Of a stretch of 64,000 nt of DNA, positions 1-11,317 are shown piece after piece. A program made the translations under genes and the position numbers. The DNA comes from Hyphomonadaceae bacterium (GTDB lineage: Bacteria > Pseudomonadota > Alphaproteobacteria > Caulobacterales > Hyphomonadaceae). Below the pieces are notes generated by a model. That model made no database searches and had not been told where the DNA came from. It worked only from the letters and a program-made list of their open reading frames with translations. The stretch lies in NCBI GenBank assembly GCA_022844345.1, contig JALHLU010000006.1, positions 124,001-188,000 of the forward strand, read 5' to 3'. Positions within the stretch are counted from its first letter, which is position 1. Each line of letters opens with the position of its first letter.

Positions 1-59
1 CAGCTTGACGCTCTCTCGCGGCTCCCCTACCCCGCGAGCCAGAGCAGAGGAGCGTCTCC

Positions 60-887
60 ATGTCCAAATGGTCCTTTCCCCAAGGCGACCTGATGAAGGG
101 CAAGCGCGGCCTCGTGATGGGCGTCGCCAACGACAGCTCCATCGCGTGGGGCATCGCGCAGCAGCTGGCGGCGCAGGGGGCGGAGATCGCCTTCACCTAT
201 CAGGGCGAGAACCTCGAGCGCCGGGTGCGGCCGCTGGTTGAATCCATCGGCATGGACACGATGATCCCGGCCGACGTGACCGACGACGCCAGCATGGATG
301 CAGCCTTCGCGCAGGTGAAGGAGAAGTGGGGCAAGATCGATTTCCTCGTCCACTCCATCGCATTTGCCGGCAAGGAAGAGCTGCAGGGCTCGATGGTCGC
401 CAACACGACGCGCGAAGGTTTCCGCCGCGCCATGGACATCTCGGTCTATTCATTCATCGACTGCGCACGCCGCGCGTCCGAGATCATGCCGGATGGCGGC
501 GCGATCATCTGCATGACCTATCTCGGCGCCGAGCGCACGGTGCCGTCCTACAACGTCATGGGCGTCGCCAAGGCGGCGCTTGAAGCTTCAACCCGCTATG
601 CCGCGCGCGACCTGGGCGTGAAGGGGATCCGCGTGAACGCGATCTCGGCCGGGGCCATGCGCACGCTGTCGCTGGCCGGCATTCGGGGCGGCAAGGGCCT
701 GATGAGCACCGGCCGCGACTGGTCGTTGCTGAAGGAAGATACGTCGATGGAAGGTGTGGCGGGCTGTGCGCTCTATCTGCTGTCGCCCATCGGCCGCTCG
801 ATCACGGGCGAAGTGGTGCATGTGGACGCAGGCTTCCACATCGTGGGCGTGCCGGACATCTCGGAACCCGGCGGCGGAGCCGCCTAG
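60..887 (+). CDS. fabI: Enoyl-[acyl-carrier-protein] reductase (NADH), FabI-type SDR
   Basis: 275 aa; N-term GKRGLVMGVANDSSIAWGIAQQLAAQGAEIAFTYQGE and Y-x6-K (YNVMGVAK) typical of FabI. Confidence 0.95.
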   Translation: MSKWSFPQGDLMKGKRGLVMGVANDSSIAWGIAQQLAAQGAEIAFTYQGENLERRVRPLVESIGMDTMIPADVTDDASMDAAFAQVKEKWGKIDFLVHSIAFAGKEELQGSMVANTTREGFRRAMDISVYSFIDCARRASEIMPDGGAIICMTYLGAERTVPSYNVMGVAKAALEASTRYAARDLGVKGIRVNAISAGAMRTLSLAGIRGGKGLMSTGRDWSLLKEDTSMEGVAGCALYLLSPIGRSITGEVVHVDAGFHIVGVPDISEPGGGAA

Positions 888-911
888 CCGGGCATCCGAC
901 GGAGCCGCGAC

Positions 912-1151
912 CTAGCGTTCCGCGGCGATGTCGTACGAGGCCAGCGTCCCCTGCTGCGCCGTCGTCATGGCCTGGTTGGCGGCCTTCATGACCCAGCCAT
1001 CCGGCGAAGTCAGGATCGCCATCGCGCCATAGGCCATGCCGATCATCATCGCAGCGCCCATGAACACCACGGCCGCGCCGCGAACGGCATCCGGCACGCG
1101 CTTCCGGCTCGCTGCTTCGTGTTCTGCGCCTGTTTGCAAGCTCGCATCCAT
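912..1151 (-). CDS. Small single-TM hypothetical protein
   Basis: 79 aa ORF with hydrophobic segment AAVVFMGAAMMIGMAYGAMAIL; fits the gap after fabI. Confidence 0.5.
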   Translation of the reverse strand: MDASLQTGAEHEAASRKRVPDAVRGAAVVFMGAAMMIGMAYGAMAILTSPDGWVMKAANQAMTTAQQGTLASYDIAAER

Positions 1152-1361
1152 ATACCCGTCTCCACTCCTGTCGGCGCGGCTGAGGATACCGGTAGGTCCG
1201 GTCAGCGCGCATCTCGATTGCAGGGCACGCGCCCTGACGTGGGGAAGACTGCTCGGGGGGAGGATGGGGCCATTTGGCGTTTACGCCTTCAGGCTCTTGG
1301 ACTGAAATCTAACTCACGGTTTCGCGAGCGGCAACGGATCAGAGGCTCAAAAAAGCGGGTA

Positions 1362-1583
1362 CTATTGGGTTTCCGCAGGTGGCGGCGGGGCGGGCGCCGC
1401 AGCATCCCCTGCGGCAGCCGGAGCTTCGGCCGCCCGGCCGTCGGCTGTAACTGGCTTCGCCGCGAAGGCCAGCATGATCATGTAACCGACCACGAGCAGC
1501 GCCAAGCTGATCACAAGCACCCACACCATGCCTTTAACATTCCGGCCCTGACGGGCTTCGTTGGTGGAAAGTTGTTCGGCCAT
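1362..1583 (-). CDS. Small membrane protein with Ala/Pro-rich tail
   Basis: 73 aa ORF; TM segment VWVLVISLALLVVGYMIMLAF. Confidence 0.5.
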   Translation of the reverse strand: MAEQLSTNEARQGRNVKGMVWVLVISLALLVVGYMIMLAFAAKPVTADGRAAEAPAAAGDAAAPAPPPPAETQ

Positions 1584-1659
1584 GGGCTGCTCCTACCCTA
1601 GGGAAACTCGCGGTCGCACGCGGGGTTCCGGCCGGGCGGCGCCGCTCGGGCAGCGGGAG

Positions 1660-2352
1660 TCAGCCGGATGGCGCGATACCCAGCTTGCGCAGCTGGACCC
1701 AGACCGGCGCCACCAACCGGTCCACCGAATCCGCGTCCGATGCAGCATGGCGATCGGGAGGAGCTGCTTCGCAGGCCACGACGATGTCGCAGATATAGCG
1801 GGCCGGATCGATGTAGCGCGCCTGCGCCGGGCGCACGAAGCGCAGGTATTGCTGGATCACGCTCTCGGCGCTGCGGCCACGCTCTGCTTCATCGCGGCGG
1901 ATGCGGCGGATCAGGCGCAGGTCGGCCGGCGCATCCACGAACACGGTGAGATCGAACAGTTTCGCGAATGTCGGGTCCGAAAGCACGTGGATGCCCTCGA
2001 CGATCACCACCGGCCGCGACGCGATGCGCCTCACCTCCCCGGCCTTCCTGTCGTGCACCGGGAAATCGTAGATCGGCTGTTCGATTGTCTCGCCATTGCG
2101 CAGCGCGACGATATCGCGCCGCAAATGCTCCATGTCCTTGTTGACCGGGTCGTCGAAATCGAACGTGCGCTCGAGTCCGGCATTGCTCATCGCGCGCGCC
2201 GCGGGGCCGTAATGGTCGCGTCCGAAATAGTAGTTGTCCTCGGTGACCAACTGGCAGTTCGCCTCGCCCAGGCGGGCCTGCAGTGCGCGCGCAAGCGTCG
2301 TCTTGCCCGAACCGGAACCACCCGTCACGGCGATCATGAAGGCGGCGGCCAT
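1660..2352 (-). CDS. udk: Uridine kinase
   Basis: P-loop GGSGSGKTTLARALQ, DNYYFGRDHY, VEGIHVLSD; 230 aa. Confidence 0.85.
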   Translation of the reverse strand: MAAAFMIAVTGGSGSGKTTLARALQARLGEANCQLVTEDNYYFGRDHYGPAARAMSNAGLERTFDFDDPVNKDMEHLRRDIVALRNGETIEQPIYDFPVHDRKAGEVRRIASRPVVIVEGIHVLSDPTFAKLFDLTVFVDAPADLRLIRRIRRDEAERGRSAESVIQQYLRFVRPAQARYIDPARYICDIVVACEAAPPDRHAASDADSVDRLVAPVWVQLRKLGIAPSG

Positions 2353-2358
2353 GCTGCC

Positions 2359-2742
2359 CTATTCCCCGATCTTGCGGTCGAGATCGCGGCGCACCCGTTC
2401 GGACGACAGGAGCTCCTCAATCCGGCGCGCCTCGTCATAGCTGTCGTCGGCGATGAAGCGGAGGTTGGGCGTATGCCGCATCTCGATCTCGCGGCTGAGC
2501 CGGCCACGCATGAAGCCGGCTGCGCGGTTGAGCGCCTCGACTGTCTTGCCCATGTCTTCCCCGCCCAGCGGCGCGGCGAAGGCGGTCGCGTTCTTGAGAT
2601 CGGGCGAGATGCGCACCTCGGTGATGGTGATGGATTTCCCGTGCAGCGCCGGGTCTGCGAATTCCTCGCGGGCGAGGATATCGGTGAGCGCATGCCGGAT
2701 GAGTTCCCCGGCGCGCAGCTGTCTTTGTGAGGGCGGTTTCAT
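2359..2742 (-). CDS. rbfA: 30S ribosome-binding factor RbfA
   Basis: MKPPSQRQLRAGELIRHALTDILAREEF...ITEVRISPDLKNATAF; start chosen at the internal ATG (2742). Confidence 0.9.
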   Translation of the reverse strand: MKPPSQRQLRAGELIRHALTDILAREEFADPALHGKSITITEVRISPDLKNATAFAAPLGGEDMGKTVEALNRAAGFMRGRLSREIEMRHTPNLRFIADDSYDEARRIEELLSSERVRRDLDRKIGE

Positions 2743-2840
2743 CTGAGTGTCAAAGAGCCGGGCGTAAGGGAAGTCAAGTGGCATGCCCCCGGCGGCCAAC
2801 CTGCTGGCGACAGACGCCCAAGATCGATAGTCTGCAGCAC

Positions 2841-3812
2841 ATGCTATCGCCCAAGACCAAGACGCTGGAATTCGTATGCTCTTTTGCAGGGGTGCCGCAG
2901 GGATTCAGCGAGGTCTCCGCGTCAGTCTCGACTGCGGGCGAAGCGCTGCTCCTTCTGGTCGGCAACGATGCGGCCGGCCATGTGCACGCTCGGGACGACC
3001 GCACTGGTGCATCTTTCCCACGTACGCACATGCCAGAGGCCAAGCCGTTCCGCCTCACCTCCGTGCGCCCGGGCGGTATCGCGATCGACATTCCTCCGCT
3101 CGAGATCACCTTCCCCCTTGTCGATCTTTTCCCGGATGGCCGCATCCTGATGGCGGCATCAAGGTGTCAGTGGCGTGGACCTGATGACTACGACCGCAAC
3201 GGCGTCATTTTCGATCCGAAGAGTGGATCGCTGAAACGAATTCTGTTGGGCGATGGCATCGCGGATATCGGTGTGGACGCACGCGGACGCATCTGGGCGT
3301 CGTATTTCGACGAAGGCGTGTTCGGAAACTTCGGATGGGGCATGCCCGGACCGGGAGGACCAGGAAGGGGCGGACTGACCTGCTTCGATGATGACGGACG
3401 CATTCTCTGGCAATTCAACAGTGACCATGATGCGCCAATAGCGGATTGCTATGCACTCAACGCGACGCCGGAAGCGATGTGGGCATACTACTACATGGCA
3501 TTCGAAATCTGCCGCGTGGGAATGGACTTCTCAAAGACTATCTGGCCGCCGCCAGAGGTGGCGGGCGCGCACGCCTTCGCTGTCTGCGACAAGGCATTTC
3601 TCTTCGCGAGCGGGTATGGGGCTCCGAAGGACAAGGTCCACTTGGTGCGGCGTGAAGGCGAGAAGCTCGGCAAGACCACAATACTCAGCGTCGCTGCGCC
3701 GGACGGAGAATCACTCGACGGATCGACCGTCGTCGGGCGCGGAAAATACCTGCATTTCCTGAACAGGCGCGGCTGGTTCCGGGCAGATGCGGATGCGCTT
3801 GCCGGAGATTGA
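2841..3812 (+). CDS. Hypothetical protein, possibly beta-propeller-like
   Basis: ORF from ATG 2841; repeated DGRILxA / DARGRIWASYFDEGVFG / DDDGRILWQFNSD motifs. Confidence 0.6.
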   Translation: MLSPKTKTLEFVCSFAGVPQGFSEVSASVSTAGEALLLLVGNDAAGHVHARDDRTGASFPRTHMPEAKPFRLTSVRPGGIAIDIPPLEITFPLVDLFPDGRILMAASRCQWRGPDDYDRNGVIFDPKSGSLKRILLGDGIADIGVDARGRIWASYFDEGVFGNFGWGMPGPGGPGRGGLTCFDDDGRILWQFNSDHDAPIADCYALNATPEAMWAYYYMAFEICRVGMDFSKTIWPPPEVAGAHAFAVCDKAFLFASGYGAPKDKVHLVRREGEKLGKTTILSVAAPDGESLDGSTVVGRGKYLHFLNRRGWFRADADALAGD

Positions 3813-3907
3813 CGCTCGCCGGACGGTCCTGTCGTTTTTCCGGCCGCGCGGGACTGCCGGGCGCCCCAGATAGGGCCTACATTCACCCGTCACCCCATGG
3901 GCCCGCC

Positions 3908-4972
3908 ATGCTGAACCGCCTGCCCGATCACGACCAGCTCTACGCCCACCTTCTCCGCCGCGACCCGGAGATGGATGGCGTGATCTATGTCGGCGTGAAG
4001 ACCACGGGCATCTTCTGCCGCCCGGTCTGCCCGGCGCGCACGCCGCTGCCGCAGAACATCAACTTCTATGGCTCGCCGGACGAGGCGCTGGCCGCCGGCT
4101 TCCGGCCGTGCAAGCGCTGCCGGCCGCTGGATGATCCGAACGCCCCAGGCGTCCTGATCGACAAGCTGCTGAAGCTGGTCGAGCAGGACCCTTCGCGCCG
4201 TTGGAGCGAGGAGGACCTGCGCGAGATGGGCATCGAGCCCGCCACGGCGCGGCGGCATTTCCAGCGACGCTTCGATATGAGTTTTTCGCAATATGCGCGG
4301 GCCCGCCGCCTGGGCCATGCTTTCAACAGCATCAGGAAGGGGGACGCCGTGATCGAAGCCCAGCTCGACGCCGGCTTTGAATCCGGCAGCGGCTTCCGCG
4401 AAGCCTTCGCGAAAACCTTCGGTGAGGCACCCAACAAATCGCGCGCGGCGCAGGCGTTTGCGATGGACTGGATCGATACTCCGCTTGGCCCCATGTTCGC
4501 AGTCGCCGACGACACGCACCTGCACATGCTGGAGTTCGTCGAACGCAAGAAGCTGGAGGAGCACGTCAACCGCTATCGCCGCCAGTTCAACGCCACCGTG
4601 CTTCCCGGCGACACGAAGGCGCTGAAGCTGATCCGCAAGGAGATGGCCGACTACTTCGCCGGCAAGAACCTCGACTTCACCTCGAAGATCGCCGGCGCTG
4701 GGACGGAATTCCAGAACCAGGTGTGGGACGAGCTTCGCAAAGTTCCGCCCGGCGTCACGCGCTCCTATCAGGAAATGGCGCAGCGCATCGGCCGGCCGAC
4801 GGCCATGCGCGCCGTCGCCAACGCCAACCGCCTCAACCGCTGCGCCATCATCCTTCCCTGCCATCGTGTGATCGGCGCAGACGGCGCGCTCACCGGCTAT
4901 GCCGGCGGGCTATGGCGCAAGCAGTGGCTGCTGGATCACGAGCGCCGCCATACGGGTCAGACGCTGCTCTAG
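3908..4972 (+). CDS. ada: Bifunctional transcriptional activator / O6-methylguanine-DNA methyltransferase Ada
   Basis: Zn-binding FCRPVCPARTP...CKRC, AraC-type HTH, C-terminal methyltransferase PCHRVIG active-site motif. Confidence 0.95.
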   Translation: MLNRLPDHDQLYAHLLRRDPEMDGVIYVGVKTTGIFCRPVCPARTPLPQNINFYGSPDEALAAGFRPCKRCRPLDDPNAPGVLIDKLLKLVEQDPSRRWSEEDLREMGIEPATARRHFQRRFDMSFSQYARARRLGHAFNSIRKGDAVIEAQLDAGFESGSGFREAFAKTFGEAPNKSRAAQAFAMDWIDTPLGPMFAVADDTHLHMLEFVERKKLEEHVNRYRRQFNATVLPGDTKALKLIRKEMADYFAGKNLDFTSKIAGAGTEFQNQVWDELRKVPPGVTRSYQEMAQRIGRPTAMRAVANANRLNRCAIILPCHRVIGADGALTGYAGGLWRKQWLLDHERRHTGQTLL

Positions 4973-5068
4973 CCGCGCTTCCCCACTGCGACGCGTCAGT
5001 GCAAATTTCAGCGAAATTTGCAGTGCGCCAAAGACGCTTACTTAGAACACTGTGGCCATGCTTCCGGC

Positions 5069-5461
5069 ATGAGCGCCATATCCGCCATCGCATTGACTGG
5101 GGTTCAGGCCGCCACGCGGCGGTTCGAGGCCGCCGCCAGCAATATCGCCAACATGGATACGCTCGGAACAACATCCGGCGCCACAGACCGCGCGCCGTAT
5201 GTTCCGCGTGAGGTGCGTCAGATCGCCTTGGCTTCAGGAGGGGTCGCAGCGGGCATCGCGCCGTCATCGCGGGCCACGCTGCTGCAATACCAGCCGGCCT
5301 CTCCACTCGCCGACCCCAAAGGCTATGTCGCCGCACCGGACGTCGACCTCATCTCCGAGTTCGTGGACATCGCCTCGGCCAGCTATTCCTTCGTCGCAAA
5401 TCTGCGCGTCATAGAGGCGGACAGTCGCATGATGAAGGATGTGCTGGATATCGCCGTCTAG
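5069..5461 (+). CDS. Orphan FlgC-like flagellar basal-body rod domain protein
   Basis: N-term ALTGVQAATRRFEAAASNIANMDT and C-term VDLISEFVDIASASYSFVANLRVIEADSRMMKDVLDI match the rod-protein termini. Confidence 0.75.
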   Translation: MSAISAIALTGVQAATRRFEAAASNIANMDTLGTTSGATDRAPYVPREVRQIALASGGVAAGIAPSSRATLLQYQPASPLADPKGYVAAPDVDLISEFVDIASASYSFVANLRVIEADSRMMKDVLDIAV

Positions 5462-5503
5462 GCTGTCGAATGACGTTCGCTGCTGGCGGCTTGCCGCGGC
5501 CTG

Positions 5504-5692
5504 TCAGGAATGGCCGCCGCGCGCCGGGATGGCGCGGATAGCGAGCGCGCCAAGCGCCCCGATCCCCAGCCCCGCCACGAAGATCGCAACCGCATCCGAG
5601 AGAAACATCTTCGCGAACGCCACGAGCGCGAACATCATGCAGAGCGCGACGCACGCGACGATCAGGCTTTCGAGACCTCGCGCCGACATCAC
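5504..5692 (-). CDS. Small two-TM membrane protein, third gene of the SPFH operon
   Basis: 62 aa, two hydrophobic segments; start overlaps the Arc-type ORF stop (GTGATG). Confidence 0.6.
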   Translation of the reverse strand: MMSARGLESLIVACVALCMMFALVAFAKMFLSDAVAIFVAGLGIGALGALAIRAIPARGGHS

Positions 5693-5898
5693 TTCTCTCC
5701 CTGCGAGGCACTGTCCGTGGGGGCCGCAGGCCTGGACGCGTCCTCGATCCTAATCCCGCGCTTCTTCAAGGCATCGCGCAGCAGGAACTCGATCTCAGCG
5801 TTGACGGAGCGCAACTCCTGCGCCGCAAGGCGCTCGATCGCGGCATGGAGCGCCGGATCGAGCCGCAGTGGAAATGCTTTCTTGCCGGGCGATGGCAT
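5689..5898 (-). CDS. Arc-type ribbon-helix-helix DNA-binding protein
   Basis: KKAFPLRLDPALHAAIERLAAQELRSVNAEIEFLLRDALKKRG is an Arc/MetJ-like RHH pattern. Confidence 0.8.
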   Translation of the reverse strand: MPSPGKKAFPLRLDPALHAAIERLAAQELRSVNAEIEFLLRDALKKRGIRIEDASRPAAPTDSASQGEK

Positions 5899-5922
5899 TA
5901 ACGCGCCTGCCTCTTATTAGGT

Positions 5923-6831
5923 CTAGTAGAGCGAGCCAGCATTGACGATGGGCTGGGCCTCACGATCGGCGCAGAGAACGACCAGGAGATTGGACACCAT
6001 CGCCGCCTTGCGCTCGTCGTCGAGGACCACGATGTCGCGCTCCGACAACTGCTGCAGCGCGCTTTCCACCATCGACACCGCGCCATGCACGATCTTGGCG
6101 CGGGCTTCGAGGACGGCCTCGGCCTGCTGCCTGCGCAGCATGGAGGAGGCGATCTCCGGCGCGTAGGCGAGGTGCGAGATGCGCGCTTCGTCGATGGTGA
6201 CGCCCGCAACAGCGACACGCTCATTCAGGCGCTCCTGCAGCATTTCGCCAACCTTGACGCCGTCGGCGCGCAGGGTGGGCTCGTCGCCCTCGCCATGGTC
6301 ATAGGCGAAGTGCGAGGTGATTTCGCGCAGCGAGGTTTCGACCTGGATGTTGACGAAGGTGTCGTAGTCGTCGACGTCAAACAGTGCCTGCGCCGTATCG
6401 ACCACGCGCCAGACGATAACCGCCGCGATCTCGATTGGGTTGCCCTTCTTGTCGTTCACCTTGAGCGTTTCGGACGTGACGTTGCGCACGCGCAGGGAAA
6501 TCTTCTTGCGGGTGTACCAGGGCACGACCCAGCGCAGGCCGGGCCGCTTGTCGGTGCCCTTGTAGTTGCCGAACAGGGTGATCGCCGCGCTTTCGTTCTG
6601 TTGCAGCGAATAGAGACCGGACAGGATCAGGATCGACGCGAGAATAACCACCGCCGCGCCGATGATATAGGCTGCGACCAGCAGGCCATCACCGCCGGAC
6701 TCACCCGTCATGATGCCCTGAAAACCCATCCACGCAGCGAGGAAAAAGCCGGCGATCGACAGGATGAGCAGGAATCCGCCGGCCATGGTCGAGGTCGACT
6801 TCTCTTGCGTCTTCTTGTGACTGGTAGGCAT
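5923..6831 (-). CDS. SPFH/Band 7 domain membrane protein
   Basis: N-terminal TM segments, LQQNESAAITLFGNYKGTDKRPGLRW and Band-7 core; ATG at 6831 preceded by GGAGGG Shine-Dalgarno. Confidence 0.9.
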   Translation of the reverse strand: MPTSHKKTQEKSTSTMAGGFLLILSIAGFFLAAWMGFQGIMTGESGGDGLLVAAYIIGAAVVILASILILSGLYSLQQNESAAITLFGNYKGTDKRPGLRWVVPWYTRKKISLRVRNVTSETLKVNDKKGNPIEIAAVIVWRVVDTAQALFDVDDYDTFVNIQVETSLREITSHFAYDHGEGDEPTLRADGVKVGEMLQERLNERVAVAGVTIDEARISHLAYAPEIASSMLRRQQAEAVLEARAKIVHGAVSMVESALQQLSERDIVVLDDERKAAMVSNLLVVLCADREAQPIVNAGSLY

Positions 6832-6848
6832 TTGGCGTCCCTCCAAAG

Positions 6849-6877
6849 GAATATCGCAGTGATATCACTTTGATATT
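6849..6877. promoter_or_regulatory. Dyad operator candidate AATATC-GC-AGTGATATCACT-TT-GATATT
   Basis: Perfect 12-bp palindrome AGTGATATCACT flanked by inverted AATATC/GATATT, just upstream of the SPFH start and downstream of TTGACA (6890-6895, minus strand). Confidence 0.6.
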
Positions 6878-6899
6878 GACGCGAGCGCTTGTCAAGGAC

Positions 6900-7031
6900 A
6901 TGTTTGGGCCGAAATCGAAGGAGAGCCCGATGATCATGATGCGCCGCAGCCCCTGGATGATTGCAATGATGGCCACCGCGCTCTGTTTCGGAGCCGGCAT
7001 TCTGATCGGCCAGCATTTCTTCGCCGCCTGA
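6900..7031 (+). CDS. Small membrane protein, 43 aa (not in ORF track)
   Basis: ATG...TGA: MFGPKSKESPMIMMRRSPWMIAMMATALCFGAGILIGQHFFAA; single TM; divergent from SPFH operon. Confidence 0.45.
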   Translation: MFGPKSKESPMIMMRRSPWMIAMMATALCFGAGILIGQHFFAA

Positions 7032-7083
7032 ACCTAGTCGTCTGATCTTCGTCGCCTGACCTTCGACCTTTGGGGGACCGCCC

Positions 7084-8397
7084 ATGACCATGCCGATGAT
7101 CGTCCTGCTCCTCGCCGCCGCCGCAGCGTCGTTGCTGGTGCTGCTGATCGTGGTGGCCGTGGCCCAGAGCCTCAACAAGACGGGCACACCAACGCCGGCT
7201 GAAGCCGCCGCCTCGGTCGCCGCCGCGGTCGCGACCTATACGGGCAAGACCGGCGCAACCACGCCGACCCCCGCGCACAAGCATGGCAGGACGCCGAAAC
7301 CCGCCAAGGCCTTTGTCTCCGCCGCCTCGGCCAGCCGGGCCGCTGCGCACAAGAGCCACACCGCCAAGGGCGCTGCAAAGGACGCAGCAGCCGCCGAGGA
7401 CAAGCAGAAGCAGACCAAGAACACTGTCGCCGGGCTAACAGTGGTGGGCGCCGCTGTCGCCGTCATCGGCGGCCTTGTCGGCTTCATTGCTGACTTCGCT
7501 GACGGCGACATCGCGCCCGAGATCAAGGAATTGAGGGCCGGCGCCCTGCACGGCACGATGGTGAGCGCCCGCAACAGCGATCCCGTCGTTCTCATCGTCC
7601 CCGGCTCTGGACCGACTGATCGCGATGGCAATAATCCGATGGGCGTGAACGCCGCGCCTTACCGCATGCTAGCCGACGAACTGATCGAGGATCGCATCGC
7701 CACCGTGCGCATCGACAAGCGCGGGATGTTCGCCAGCAAGGGGGCGGGCGATCCCAACGCCGTGTCAACCGACATCTACGCCGCCGACATCCACGCCTGG
7801 ATCGACGCCATCAAGGCCGAGCGCGGCGAAGGATCAGGCTGCGTGTTCCTGATGGGCCATTCCGAAGGCGCGCTGATGGTCTCGCGCGCAGCGGCCGGCC
7901 GCGACGATGTCTGCGGACTCATCCTGATGGCCGGCATGGGCCGCCCGATGGGACAGGTCATCCGCGAACAGCTCGCCGCCAATCCCGCCAACCTGCCGAT
8001 CATGGAAGAGGCGCTTGCTGCGCTCACCGAAATCGAGGCCGGCCGCCGCGTGGACGTCACGAACATGACACCCGCCCTCGTCCCGCTGTTTGCGCCCGCG
8101 GTGCAGGATTACCTGATCTCCGTCATCAATCTCGATCCCGTCGAGGTACTGCGCGCGGCCCGCAAGGAGACGCTGATCATCCAGGGTGATCGCGACATAC
8201 AGGTTTCGGTTGCGGACGCGCGCCTGCTCGACGCTGTGCGCAACACGGACCTTCGCATCATCGACGGCATGAACCACGTGCTGAAGGCCGCGCCAGCGGA
8301 CCGCGCCGGCAATCTCGCCACCTATGCCGACCCCGACCTGCCCCTCGCCAAGGACCTGGTGCGCCGCATTCGCCGCTTCGTGAAGGACAACGACTGA
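7084..8397 (+). CDS. Alpha/beta hydrolase with N-terminal TM and Ala-rich region
   Basis: VLIVPGSGPTDRDGNN, RIDKRG, MGHSEGA nucleophile elbow. Confidence 0.8.
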   Translation: MTMPMIVLLLAAAAASLLVLLIVVAVAQSLNKTGTPTPAEAAASVAAAVATYTGKTGATTPTPAHKHGRTPKPAKAFVSAASASRAAAHKSHTAKGAAKDAAAAEDKQKQTKNTVAGLTVVGAAVAVIGGLVGFIADFADGDIAPEIKELRAGALHGTMVSARNSDPVVLIVPGSGPTDRDGNNPMGVNAAPYRMLADELIEDRIATVRIDKRGMFASKGAGDPNAVSTDIYAADIHAWIDAIKAERGEGSGCVFLMGHSEGALMVSRAAAGRDDVCGLILMAGMGRPMGQVIREQLAANPANLPIMEEALAALTEIEAGRRVDVTNMTPALVPLFAPAVQDYLISVINLDPVEVLRAARKETLIIQGDRDIQVSVADARLLDAVRNTDLRIIDGMNHVLKAAPADRAGNLATYADPDLPLAKDLVRRIRRFVKDND

Positions 8398-8839
8398 TGG
8401 CACGCTCCAGTTCGCGCACGGCCAGGTCCTACCCGTCCAAGGTCGACACATGGTTCTTCGTGCTCATTGCCATCGTGGCCGGGGCCATGTTCATCGGCAT
8501 GGGCGTTTCAGTGGCGAAGGAAGGCTGGCTGCGCGTCTTTCAGGGCGCATTCGTCGTGTTTGGCGTGATCGGCTTTCTCGTCTGGATCGTGATCGGCACG
8601 AACTACACGCTGGAAGGCCGAAACCTTGTGGTCCGCTCCGGCCCGTTCACCTGGCGCATAGCGATCGACCAGATCACCAGCATCGAGAAGGCGACACTGT
8701 TCGCACGCGCGCGTTCAAGCCCCGCCCTGTCGATGGACCGGCTGGTGATCACCTACGGCAACAACAAACGCCTGATGATCTCGCCAGCAGACAAGGAAAA
8801 ATTCCTGGCCGACCTGAGGGCGCGACAGAAATCATCCGC

Positions 8840-8843
<4 letters not shown>
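8397..8843 (+). CDS. Bacterial PH-domain-like membrane protein
   Basis: Two TM segments then NYTLEGRNLVVRSGPFTWRIAIDQITSIEK; start overlaps the preceding stop (TGATG). Confidence 0.7.
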
Positions 8844-10963
<2,120 letters not shown>

Positions 10964-11053
10964 TGGTTTTCCCTCCCAAGGACCGTTTCTTTTGGAGGGA
11001 GTGTAGCTGCGCCGCGAAACTTGTCGCACACAAATCAGTGAAATTGGCGAGGC

Positions 11054-11203
11054 TTACTCGGCCAGCACGTTCGCAGGCGCGGAAATTGCCGCCGTCTGGG
11101 TTGGCGCATCGACCGTTTCCGCACGGCGCATGTCCTGCATGACATACCACGCGCCCGCCATCGCCATGACGGCGAAGGTGAAAAGGATAGAGGCCTGGTG
11201 CAT
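11054..11203 (-). CDS. Small membrane protein, 49 aa (not in ORF track)
   Basis: MHQASILFTFAVMAMAGAWYVMQDMRRAETVDAPTQTAAISAPANVLAE; single TM. Confidence 0.4.
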   Translation of the reverse strand: MHQASILFTFAVMAMAGAWYVMQDMRRAETVDAPTQTAAISAPANVLAE

Positions 11204-11317
11204 GGCGGTCTCCGGATCCAGACCCTCGCGGGCTGCGAAGGTTAGCGCCCGATAACCGTGCCAAAACCCGCTGAATCTTTCCTTGAGATGGGCAGTGAAA
11301 TTGGGCGCTTCAGGCCA

